Assembly: GCA_902795875.1 (NCBI GenBank)
Contig: CADBND010000234.1
Location: 1 to 6,610, forward strand
DNA length: 6,610 nt
Direction of reading: 5' to 3'
Source: an uncultured Erysipelotrichaceae bacterium
GTDB lineage: Bacteria; Bacillota_I; Bacilli_A; Erysipelotrichales; Erysipelotrichaceae
The translations under genes and the position numbers were made by a program. Below, in pieces: positions 1 through 6,029 of the stretch (position 1 is the first letter of the stretch; the number at the start of each line of letters is the position of its first letter). The notes beneath the pieces were generated by a model that saw only the letters and a list, made by a program, of their open reading frames with translations, did not search any database and was not told where the DNA came from.

Positions 1-918
1 GATTTCAGTCGTATCGCCCGTTGGGGTTTTGATCATGTGCGTATCCCGGTAGATTATGAATTGATCCTGAATCGTGATCTGACGAAAAACGAAAAGGGTT
101 ATGAAAGACTAAACGACTGCATCAACTGGTGCGCCGATAATGGTCTGAACATGATCCTGGATCTGCATAAGACGGTCGGTTTCAGTTTTGATGCCGGGGA
201 AAATGAAGAAGGTTTCTTTGAAAACGAGAAATATCAGGAGATCTTCTATGGGATCTGGAAAGAATTTGCCAGAGTCTTCGGACATCATAAAAATCTCTCC
301 TTTGAACTTCTGAATGAAGTGTCCGACGCCTCTTATTGTCAGAAATGGAATCAGATCATTGCGAAAACGGTCGATGTGATAAGGGAAGAAGCACCGACGA
401 TAGATATAATCGTCGGTGGTTATCACAACAACTCTGTTAAGGCGATAAAGGATCTAGATCCTCCCCACGATGATCATATCATCTACAACTTTCATTGCTA
501 TTCTCCTTTGGTTTTTACGCACCAGGGTGCTTATTGGATCCCGCAGATGGATCGTGATTTCCGAACAGATTTCGAATTGGATTATTCGGAATATGAAAAA
601 CTCACTTCGCAGCAGATCGGAAAAGATTTTAAGGATGATTTTCCGAAAGAAGGGAAGATGAATGCGGATTATTTCGAATGGCTGTTTGCGGAAGCGATCC
701 GTATTGCTGAAGAAAGAAATGTTCCTCTGTATTGCGGAGAATACGGCGTCATCGATCTGGCGGATCCGGAAGAGATCTTAAAGTGGCATACCTGTGTGCA
801 TAAAGTATTTGAAAAATACCATATCGGAAGAGCGATATGGTCTTATAAGGAAATGGATTTCGGTATCGTGGATGCGCATTTCGATCCGATCCGTGAACAC
901 TTATTGGAAATGAAGTGA
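1..918 (+). CDS. Glycoside hydrolase family 5 (cellulase/mannanase-like), 5' partial
   Basis: This is a retaining beta-glycosidase of the (beta/alpha)8 clan GH-A, cut at its N terminus by the window edge. The frame is open from base 1; an apparent GTG start at 37 is only the Val of the internal VRIPV strand motif, so it is not the true start. Numbering from base 1, the acid/base Glu lies in FELLNE (codon 106, bases 316-318) and the nucleophile Glu in YCGEYG (codon 247, bases 739-741). Other GH5 signatures are LDLHKT, NFHCYSP with the conserved His-x-Tyr, and a C-terminal aromatic AIWSYKEMDFG. 305 residues are visible; family members of this style suggest about 35 more upstream. I see no membrane segment in the visible part. 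The substrate (beta-glucan, mannan or oligosaccharide) cannot be fixed from sequence. It is followed after 3 bases by a LacI regulator and then a mutarotase, fitting a sugar-use operon. The GH5 assignment is secure. Confidence 0.93.
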   Translation, partial: DFSRIARWGFDHVRIPVDYELILNRDLTKNEKGYERLNDCINWCADNGLNMILDLHKTVGFSFDAGENEEGFFENEKYQEIFYGIWKEFARVFGHHKNLSFELLNEVSDASYCQKWNQIIAKTVDVIREEAPTIDIIVGGYHNNSVKAIKDLDPPHDDHIIYNFHCYSPLVFTHQGAYWIPQMDRDFRTDFELDYSEYEKLTSQQIGKDFKDDFPKEGKMNADYFEWLFAEAIRIAEERNVPLYCGEYGVIDLADPEEILKWHTCVHKVFEKYHIGRAIWSYKEMDFGIVDAHFDPIREHLLEMK

Positions 919-921
919 AAA

Positions 922-1920
922 ATGACCTCGATCAAGGATATCGCTAAAGAATGTAATGTCTCGGTAGCAACGGTATCAAAGGCTCTCAACGACCAGGACG
1001 ATATCTCTCCTGCGACCAAAGAAAAGGTACGCAGGGCTGCCGCAAAGCTCGGTTATACGACAAATATCGCAGCCCGGGCTTTAAAGACGAATAATACGTA
1101 CAATCTGGGGATCCTGTTTGCGGACGAAAGGGCCGGGTTGTCGCACGAATACTTCTCCATGATATTGGAGAGTTTTCAGCGTGAAGCGGAAACAGCGGGT
1201 TATGATCTCACTTTCATCAATCATAAGATCGCAGGTAAAAAGACGACCTATCTAAAGCACGTTGAATATCGCAATCTTGACGGTGTCTGCATCATGACGG
1301 CAAACTTCGATAATCCCGAAGTGCTTGAACTGGCTGCTTCGAAGATCCCTGTCGTTGCGGTGGATTATGTACTGGATGGCTGTGCCGCTGTCCTTTCCGA
1401 TAACTCACAGGGACTTGGCACGATCGTCCGTTATGCTTATGAGATGGGGCACAGGGAGATCGCTTTCATACACGGCGATGACACCAGAGTTACGCGTGAA
1501 AGAGTGACGAGCTTCCGCAGTACCTGTGCACAATTGGGAATCCAAGTCCCTTCCAGCCGCATTCTGGAAGGACATTATCACGATATTCGGGATTGTGCAG
1601 AAAAGACAAGGATCCTGCTGGAACAGGATCCCAGACCGACAATGATCATCTTTCCGGATGATTATTCCTACATTGGCGGAATGGAAATGATCACCTCATA
1701 CGGTCTGAACATCCCGCAGGATATCTCAGCAGCCGCATATGATGGTATCAATATGGCCAAGATCATGAATCTGACCACATACGAACAGAATACGAAAGAA
1801 CTCGGTCAGCTGGCTGCCCGTAAACTGATACAGATGATAAACGATCCTGATCTCCCTCCTGAGAGAGTGATCGTGTATGGAAAAATGCTAGAAGGCAAGA
1901 CCGTTAAAAGGATCGGTTGA
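922..1920 (+). CDS. LacI/GalR-family transcriptional repressor
   Basis: This is a 332-residue DNA-binding regulator of the usual LacI-family length. Residues 4-23 form the N-terminal helix-turn-helix (IKDIAKECNVSVATVSKALN). Residues 48-56 (NIAARALKT) are the hinge helix, with the minor-groove Leu at 54. From about residue 60 onward it is a periplasmic-binding-protein-like sugar sensor, with family hallmarks such as LSDNSQG, GHREIAFIHGD, a GLNIPQDIS strand-loop and a late LTTYEQNTKELG segment. The ATG lies 3 bases after the hydrolase stop without a strong Shine-Dalgarno, so translation is probably coupled to the hydrolase. Family knowledge says such proteins bind a palindromic operator and release it on binding a sugar or sugar phosphate. 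From context it probably controls its own operon. No obvious LacI-type palindromic operator is visible here, so the operator would lie upstream of the window. The effector is unknown. Confidence 0.94.
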   Translation: MTSIKDIAKECNVSVATVSKALNDQDDISPATKEKVRRAAAKLGYTTNIAARALKTNNTYNLGILFADERAGLSHEYFSMILESFQREAETAGYDLTFINHKIAGKKTTYLKHVEYRNLDGVCIMTANFDNPEVLELAASKIPVVAVDYVLDGCAAVLSDNSQGLGTIVRYAYEMGHREIAFIHGDDTRVTRERVTSFRSTCAQLGIQVPSSRILEGHYHDIRDCAEKTRILLEQDPRPTMIIFPDDYSYIGGMEMITSYGLNIPQDISAAAYDGINMAKIMNLTTYEQNTKELGQLAARKLIQMINDPDLPPERVIVYGKMLEGKTVKRIG

Positions 1921-1930
1921 AAGGATCGAT

Positions 1931-2881
1931 ATGAGATACATAATTGAAAATGAATTTCTGAAAGCGGAGATCAGCCAGCTGGGTGCGACATTATGCCGAC
2001 TGATCGATAAGAAAAGCGGTGTCGATATGGTTCTGGGCTTTGAAAAAGACGAAGACTATATCTGCTACTCCGGTACCAATATCGGTGCGACGATCGGACG
2101 TAACAGCAATCGTATTGGTAACGCCCGTTTTACACTAAATGGCAAGGAATATAAACTGTCTGTCAACGATAACATGAATCAGTTGCATGGCGGCGGAGTC
2201 AATGGTTTTGCGTTCAAGGAGTGGAAATGCGAAGAAGTTGATAACGATCGCATCACACTTTCTTATTTTTCAAAGGATGGAGAAGAAGGTTTTCCGGGAA
2301 ACCTGCTCACAAAGGTGACTTACCGGCTTATTGGGAACAGCCTGGATTTCTCTTTCGAAGGGGAATCAGACGAAGATACGATCTTCAATGTCACGAATCA
2401 TTCTTACTTCACTCTGGGAGAGGAAACGATCCTTGATGACGAACTCTATATCACTACCGATAACTATGCACCGACTGATGCGTATTCTCTGACGCTTGAT
2501 GAAGTAGATGATGTTGCGGATACACCTTATGATTTCCGGACTTACAGAAAGCTTTCTGAAAATCTCTCCAAATTGGAAAAGGGGATCGACAACAATTATG
2601 TCTGGGAAGATATGAGTGAAAAGCTCATGGCAGGTCTTCGCAATGATACGCTTGAATTGAGGGTCTATTCCGATCTTCCCGATATGCATCTGTATACCGC
2701 TTACTATCTTTCAGGAGAAAAAGGAAAATATGGTATTGAATACAAGCCGTTTGGCGGGATCGCATTGGAATGCCAGTATTTCCCCAATGGGATCAATTAT
2801 GGAGACAGATATCTTCTTCCGATACTTCGAAAGGGCGAAAAGATGAATCATCATATCCGATATGAGATAATATCTCTGTAA
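1931..2881 (+). CDS. galM: Aldose 1-epimerase (galactose mutarotase-like)
   Basis: This 316-residue cytoplasmic enzyme interconverts alpha and beta anomers of hexoses, supplying the anomer used by sugar kinases. Family active-site motifs are all present: His86 in NQLHGG, the catalytic acid His157 in NVTNHSYF, and the catalytic base Glu280 in GIALECQYF. An N-terminal GATIGRNSNRI segment also matches the family. No signal peptide is seen and the length is normal. The chosen ATG is preceded by AAGGA at 1921-1925, only 10 bases after the repressor stop. In context it likely handles sugars released by the GH5 enzyme. The family call is firm. Strict galactose specificity is not shown, so the symbol is by family resemblance, and a related epimerase specificity is possible. 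Confidence 0.92.
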   Translation: MRYIIENEFLKAEISQLGATLCRLIDKKSGVDMVLGFEKDEDYICYSGTNIGATIGRNSNRIGNARFTLNGKEYKLSVNDNMNQLHGGGVNGFAFKEWKCEEVDNDRITLSYFSKDGEEGFPGNLLTKVTYRLIGNSLDFSFEGESDEDTIFNVTNHSYFTLGEETILDDELYITTDNYAPTDAYSLTLDEVDDVADTPYDFRTYRKLSENLSKLEKGIDNNYVWEDMSEKLMAGLRNDTLELRVYSDLPDMHLYTAYYLSGEKGKYGIEYKPFGGIALECQYFPNGINYGDRYLLPILRKGEKMNHHIRYEIISL

Positions 2882-2886
2882 GGAGG
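2881..2886 (+). promoter_or_regulatory. Strong ribosome binding site for the nitroreductase gene
   Basis: AGGAGG sits 7 bases before the ATG at 2894 and shares its first base with the TAA stop of galM. This consensus Shine-Dalgarno fixes the true start of the broken nitroreductase at 2894 rather than at a downstream internal codon. Confidence 0.85.
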
Positions 2887-2893
2887 ATCAGAT

Positions 2894-3419
2894 ATGGAAT
2901 TCGATCAACTCGTTCAAAACAGAAGAAGTGTCAGGAAATATAAGGAAGTGACAGTTTTAAGAAGATGTCGAAGAGATCATCCATTGTGCACAGTTTGCGG
3001 CTTCCTGGAAGAACTCCCAGACCGGTCGCTATTATGTGGCTTTATCAAATGAAGCGATACAAACCGTATACGATGCGCTTCCCGATTTCAATAAACGTTC
3101 GACTCTGAACGCATCCTACATCATTTCCACTTTCAAAAAAGGTCTTTCCGGAGCGGTGAGCCCCGGTGTTATGAGTGAAGAAGGTGACCTTTGGGGAAGC
3201 TATGATCTGGGTCTGCAGAATTCTTATCTGCTTCTGAAGGCGTGCGAAATGGGATATGATACGCTGATCATGGGACTCAGGGATGAAAAGGCAATACGCG
3301 AATACTTTGCGATCCCTGAAGATGAGATCATCATGCCGGTGATCGCGATCGGAAAAAGAGATCAGGAAGTCGTCGCCAGACCACGCAAACCGCTCGAAGA
3401 GATCCTGAAGATCAAATAA
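2894..3419 (+). pseudogene. Nitroreductase-family FMN protein, frameshifted
   Basis: The 5' frame begins MEFDQLVQNRRSVRKY, the classic N-terminal nitroreductase motif with the FMN-phosphate-binding Arg pair, behind a perfect AGGAGG. That frame runs on out of register to a TGA at 3050-3052. From 2961 a different frame carries the continuation: EDVEEIIHCAQFAASWKNSQ, then GLQNSYLLLKACEMGYDT and a C-terminal EIIMPVIAIGKR strand, ending with TAA at 3417-3419. The two frames join at about 2957-2961 within gttttaagaag. Restoring two A bases would read V-T-V-L-K-E-D-V and give about 175 residues, a normal length for this small single-domain family. Members reduce nitro compounds or quinones, or act as dehydrogenases, using NAD(P)H. 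The substrate here is unknown. The lesion is either a real inactivating indel or a sequencing/assembly error. An internal GTG at 3036 could only give a 127-residue fragment lacking the N-terminal FMN-binding arginines. Confidence 0.85.
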
Positions 3420-3444
3420 ACAAGATACAAGCAGATTGGCTAAT

Positions 3445-3469
3445 AAACGGAGAAAAATCTCCGTTTTTT
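3445..3469 (+). terminator. Intrinsic (rho-independent) terminator
   Basis: A perfect 9-bp stem (AAACGGAGA at 3445-3453 with TCTCCGTTT at 3458-3466) has an AAAA loop. A run of six T (3464-3469) overlaps and follows the right arm, and further T-rich sequence continues to 3474. It starts 26 bases after the nitroreductase stop and ends the hydrolase-regulator-mutarotase-nitroreductase transcript. The opposite strand lacks a comparable T run, so it reads as a + strand terminator. Confidence 0.93.
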
Positions 3470-3471
3470 CT

Positions 3472-3509
3472 TTTATCCTATCTTTGATCAGAAAAAGATT
3501 TAGGATAAA
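3472..3509. repeat. Imperfect inverted repeat upstream of the Esx operon (candidate operator or leader hairpin)
   Basis: TTTATCCTA (3472-3480) and TAGGATAAA (3501-3509) are exact reverse complements. The pairing continues inward as TCTTT (3481-3485) with AAAGA (3494-3498), leaving an unpaired TT at 3499-3500 and an 8-base centre. That gives 14 paired positions. It lies just after the terminator and 41 bases before the first Esx start codon. No T run follows on either strand, so it does not look like a second terminator. A weak -35-like TTGATC (3484-3489) falls inside it, but no good -10 accompanies it. It could be a dyad operator or a 5' leader hairpin. Function is inferred from position only. 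Confidence 0.6.
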
Positions 3510-3535
3510 GCGTATTTCCTACAAATAAAGAAGTG

Positions 3536-3542
3536 AAGGAGG
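3536..3542 (+). promoter_or_regulatory. Ribosome binding site that decides the Esx1 start
   Basis: AAGGAGG, a full-consensus Shine-Dalgarno, ends 8 bases before the ATG at 3551. It lies inside the extension that would result from an upstream GTG at 3533, so that GTG is rejected and ATG 3551 is the start. Confidence 0.85.
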
Positions 3543-3550
3543 AAATACTT

Positions 3551-3853
3551 ATGAGATCAATAATGGTCGAACCGGAAAGACTTGAAGCGGTCGCAACAAA
3601 GATCGAAGAGGCAAATCGCGAGTATGATCGCAGTTATCAGGCGATCTACATTCAGGTCGATAAGATGTCTGCTTCGTGGAAGGGAAAGGACAATACCGCA
3701 TTCACTAATCAGATCAAGGCGTTTGAAGACGATCTGCGCCAGATCTCCATCATCATGCGTCAATATGCGAATTTCTTAAGGAATTCAGCGCGTGCGTATC
3801 GCGAAACGCAGGATGAGATCTATGCCAGAGCGGCCCGCTTAAGATCGGCATAA
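3551..3853 (+). CDS. WXG100-family (ESAT-6-like) T7SS protein, Esx1
   Basis: This 100-residue helical hairpin protein is of the size and layout of EsxA/ESAT-6-like type VII secretion substrates. The turn motif W43-K-G45 falls exactly at mid-length between two predicted amphipathic helices (about residues 8-40 and 48-95), rich in Glu/Arg/Lys and spaced hydrophobics. No signal peptide or membrane segment is present, as expected for a family exported by the EssC motor. The C-terminal tail has Y83RETQD, which is one residue off the YxxxD/E export motif and so not an exact match. It heads the operon behind a consensus Shine-Dalgarno and is followed 10 bases after its stop by a second Esx-like gene. 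WXG100 proteins act as homo- or heterodimers, exported as substrates and needed for secretion. Which role applies here is inferred from the neighbouring EssC-like gene. Confidence 0.9.
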   Translation: MRSIMVEPERLEAVATKIEEANREYDRSYQAIYIQVDKMSASWKGKDNTAFTNQIKAFEDDLRQISIIMRQYANFLRNSARAYRETQDEIYARAARLRSA

Positions 3854-3863
3854 GGAAACTGTT

Positions 3864-4163
3864 ATGGAAAACGATATCAGAATAGCTTTGCCCGAACTGG
3901 CGGAGAGTGCTGTCAAGATCAGGAGCTGCAACAATGATCTGGACGGTATTCTGTCTTATGTTTCGAAAATGATGAATGAACTTGATGCAGTGTGGCTTTC
4001 AGATGGCGAACAGATGCTGCTGTCACGCTTCAGGAAGTTCTCCGCGAGGTTTGTTGATGAGTCGGAAGTGATCGAATCCTATGCCCGGTTTCTGGATAAT
4101 ACAGTTGCCGATTACGATTCACTTGAATCAACGATCGTTGCGAATGCTTCAAATTTTGGTTAA
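3864..4163 (+). CDS. WXG100-like protein with altered turn motif, Esx2
   Basis: This 99-residue protein has the same size and helix-turn-helix layout as its upstream neighbour but little identity to it. At the turn position it has W44-L-S46-D-G in place of strict W-x-G. Its C-terminal helix carries an exact YxxxE (Y84-D-S-L-E88), the bipartite export-signal pattern known for T7SS substrates. No signal peptide is seen. An AAGGA at 3852-3856, overlapping the Esx1 stop, is spaced properly before the ATG. Its 3' end overlaps the next gene by 20 bases. The most economical reading is that it pairs with Esx1 as a heterodimer. Because the WXG glycine is missing, profile searches may miss it. The family call rests on length, the Trp position, the YxxxE motif and context. 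Confidence 0.8.
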   Translation: MENDIRIALPELAESAVKIRSCNNDLDGILSYVSKMMNELDAVWLSDGEQMLLSRFRKFSARFVDESEVIESYARFLDNTVADYDSLESTIVANASNFG

Positions 4164-4947
4164 AAAACTGAACATCTGTCTGGCAGGAATGATGCTGATG
4201 CTTACCTGTACTGCCTGCAAGGCAGATGTTTCTTATTGTGTAGGAGATTATCTGGAGAATCTTTCGCTTTTAAGCGGCATAGGCGAAGGAAAGAATGCGA
4301 AAGAGGATCTTCAAGCTTTATGCAATTGGGGCATCTGTATGGAAAAAGATACCGATCATCTTGATGAGGAACTGACACAGGAGTACTTATGCGAAACGAT
4401 CGCAAGGATGATCGGAGTCGAAGAGGGAGATATGGAAGTCCTGAAAGGATATGGACTCATTCCGCAAAATGCGAAGAAAAAAGACCGGGTCGATATTAAG
4501 ACAGCTTCCGAAACGATTGAAAAGGCGATCTATCGTATCGATCATCCTGATATAAACAATGTAAAGGAATTCGAATACAGAAAGATGCCCCTGGAAGATA
4601 AGTCTTCGCTTGAGGCGGGGGATCTTTTGCTTGAAGACGATACATTCTATGTTATGGAGGAAGAAGGTGATTCGCTAATAAGAAGAGAAGCTTCTTACGA
4701 CGATGTGTTCGCGAAAATGGACCTGGAAGAGGGAAGGATGATGGATTTTACGGATGCAGTCGTCATCCCTTACGGAGAAGAAGAAAACAGTTCGTATTTC
4801 AATGAAAGGTACAGGTTGCTTTCTTCGAACAATCATGTTTTCAATAAGGAAGGCTTCCGGATCTCTTATACGCTGAATCGTTCCGGGATCGATATCCATT
4901 ATCGAAAAACGAAAACGGCCTCAATGTATATCTCGATATTTCCATAA
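4144..4947 (+). CDS. Putative T7SS-locus lipoprotein, N-terminal part (frame breaks at about 4905)
   Basis: I do not recognise the family. From ATG 4144 the protein opens with a signal-peptide-like stretch: Lys7-Lys8, a hydrophobic core at about 9-21, then TCTAC with a candidate lipid-anchored Cys25. The lipobox is imperfect because position -3 is Cys. Residues about 53-91 read like a divergent SLH repeat (CNWGI, then LDEELTQEYL and IARMIG), and 97-132 may be a second copy. The rest is acidic, with no further membrane segment. The start is chosen for the signal peptide; it lies inside the end of esx2 with no clear Shine-Dalgarno, suggesting coupled translation. An in-frame ATG at 4081 exists but would bury the signal peptide behind 21 residues. 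The last codons before TAA 4947 are out of register. Similarity of style resumes in the other frame (N-G-L-N-V-Y-L-D-I-S), so this and the next entry are one gene of about 628 residues. Confidence 0.75.
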   Translation: MLQILVKKLNICLAGMMLMLTCTACKADVSYCVGDYLENLSLLSGIGEGKNAKEDLQALCNWGICMEKDTDHLDEELTQEYLCETIARMIGVEEGDMEVLKGYGLIPQNAKKKDRVDIKTASETIEKAIYRIDHPDINNVKEFEYRKMPLEDKSSLEAGDLLLEDDTFYVMEEEGDSLIRREASYDDVFAKMDLEEGRMMDFTDAVVIPYGEEENSSYFNERYRLLSSNNHVFNKEGFRISYTLNRSGIDIHYRKTKTASMYISIFP

Positions 4948-4952
4948 ACAAT

Positions 4953-6029
4953 GTGAAGCCATATCTCCAATGGCACAGTGAGAAGAAAGAACTGAAAAAC
5001 TGTTTCTTTGCCATTTCTTTCAATACGAGCGAAAAGCTTGGCGTTTCCAGTGGAAAATACAAAAACTACCATTTGAAATTCAAGGATCTGGATCCTTCTT
5101 CCTTTCTGGATCTGCTTCATTCAATGATCGAACCGCAAAGGGACGATCAGGAGGCAAGTATCCCCATATGCAAGATCAAGCTTCCGATCCCGGATGTCCC
5201 GACAGCCTATATCGTTCTGGATGTGACAGCAAAGTTTCATGCGTCAGGAAAGGCAGAGTTTGTCTTGAATACGAAGAATCAGATCGGTTTTGAAACGAAG
5301 AACGGACAGGCCCGTTTTATAAATGAAGGTTCACATGATATCGACTCGATCCTGCAGGCATCCGCCAAGGCAGCATTGGGGCTGAATGCCGGATTGGAGA
5401 TCGTCAAAACAAAACTCTGTGATGTTGAACTGGACGGCGGTGTGAAAGGCCTTGTCAGATCAACTTTACATCTTTATGACGATGAAGGAGGAAACAAGAG
5501 CGTCGGTTCTGAGCTTCCTTATTCGGGACTCGAAGACCTTGCGGAGGGAAATCCGGATGTTCTGGTCTGCGGGGATGTCTCCTTATATTGGCTGATGGAT
5601 CTCATCATCAACACGTCATCTTCAAAAATGCATGATCTGGGTTTTAGCAGATCTTTTTCGATCATGAACGAAGACGATCAGGTATTCCATAATCTGCATC
5701 ATATCGAGAACGGTCATTTTGTGAAGAAATGTACCCGCAACGGACGACAGACTCTTGTTCTGATGGAAGAGGTGAAACTTGACCGAATCGTTCTGAATTC
5801 CTATGCGGAAGTGTTGAAGAAAAACGAGACACACACGATCGAGATCCGTTCTTTGCCACAAGGATATGATAAGGCATCCCTGTCCTATTCCAGCTCCGAT
5901 CCATCGATCGCAAGTGTGGATAAAGAAGGAAATGTCACAGCTTTAAAAGAAGGGAGTGCCAGGATAGAAGTGAAGACAGACGATGACCGCTATCAGTCCT
6001 ATGTGAACATACTGGTGTCGACCAGCTGA
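4953..6029 (+). CDS. Putative T7SS-locus lipoprotein, C-terminal part with bacterial Ig-like (BIG2) domain
   Basis: This is the continuation of the preceding reading frame. The frame is coding from about 4908 (NENGLNVYLDISINNVKPYL), so the GTG at 4953 is merely the first start-like codon after the break and has no Shine-Dalgarno. Adding one A to the run at 4905-4909 joins the two parts as H-Y-R-K-N-E-N-G-L-N without a gap. The middle (to about base 5770) is beta-rich and unassigned. The end, about 5772-6026, is a BIG2-type Ig-like domain with the hallmark SSDPSIASVDKEGNVTALKEG, typical of surface-exposed proteins. With the signal peptide of the first part, the intact protein would sit on the outer face of the membrane with the Ig domain extended outward. 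The stop TGA overlaps the EssC-like start by one base (TGATG). A role in the secretion machine or at the cell wall is inferred from position only. Confidence 0.78.
   Translation: MKPYLQWHSEKKELKNCFFAISFNTSEKLGVSSGKYKNYHLKFKDLDPSSFLDLLHSMIEPQRDDQEASIPICKIKLPIPDVPTAYIVLDVTAKFHASGKAEFVLNTKNQIGFETKNGQARFINEGSHDIDSILQASAKAALGLNAGLEIVKTKLCDVELDGGVKGLVRSTLHLYDDEGGNKSVGSELPYSGLEDLAEGNPDVLVCGDVSLYWLMDLIINTSSSKMHDLGFSRSFSIMNEDDQVFHNLHHIENGHFVKKCTRNGRQTLVLMEEVKLDRIVLNSYAEVLKKNETHTIEIRSLPQGYDKASLSYSSSDPSIASVDKEGNVTALKEGSARIEVKTDDDRYQSYVNILVSTS

Noticed and set aside
109..426. Open frame on the minus strand opposite the GH5 gene
   Set aside because: It mirrors a strongly conserved coding region, has no ribosome site or recognisable domain, and similar antisense frames occur under several genes here.
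37..918. GTG at 37 as the start of the GH5 gene
   Set aside because: The codon is the Val of the conserved VRIPV motif and the frame is open and GH5-like back to base 1, so the gene simply begins outside the window.
1610..1631. Perfect inverted repeat GGATCCTG / CAGGATCC with a 6-base centre
   Set aside because: It lies inside the repressor coding sequence, encodes ordinary LEQD-type residues, has no T run and no link to a start. GATC-rich composition makes such palindromes likely by chance.
3484..3512. Promoter for the Esx operon (TTGATC with TAAAGC)
   Set aside because: The -35-like hexamer is acceptable, but the only -10 at proper spacing matches the consensus at about 3 of 6 positions. 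A promoter must exist near here but I cannot place it.
3533..3853. GTG at 3533 as an alternative Esx1 start
   Set aside because: It would place the AAGGAGG ribosome site inside the coding region. ATG 3551 has the right spacing and gives the typical 100-residue length with Trp at 43.
5082..5097. Palindrome AAGGATC-TG-GATCCTT
   Set aside because: It is in the middle of a coding frame, its 2-base centre is too small for a hairpin loop, and the same GATC bias explains it.
4841..5120. Overlapping minus-strand open frames across the lipoprotein break
   Set aside because: They lack start signals and recognisable protein features. The + strand shows a continuous coding pattern on both sides of the A-tract break.
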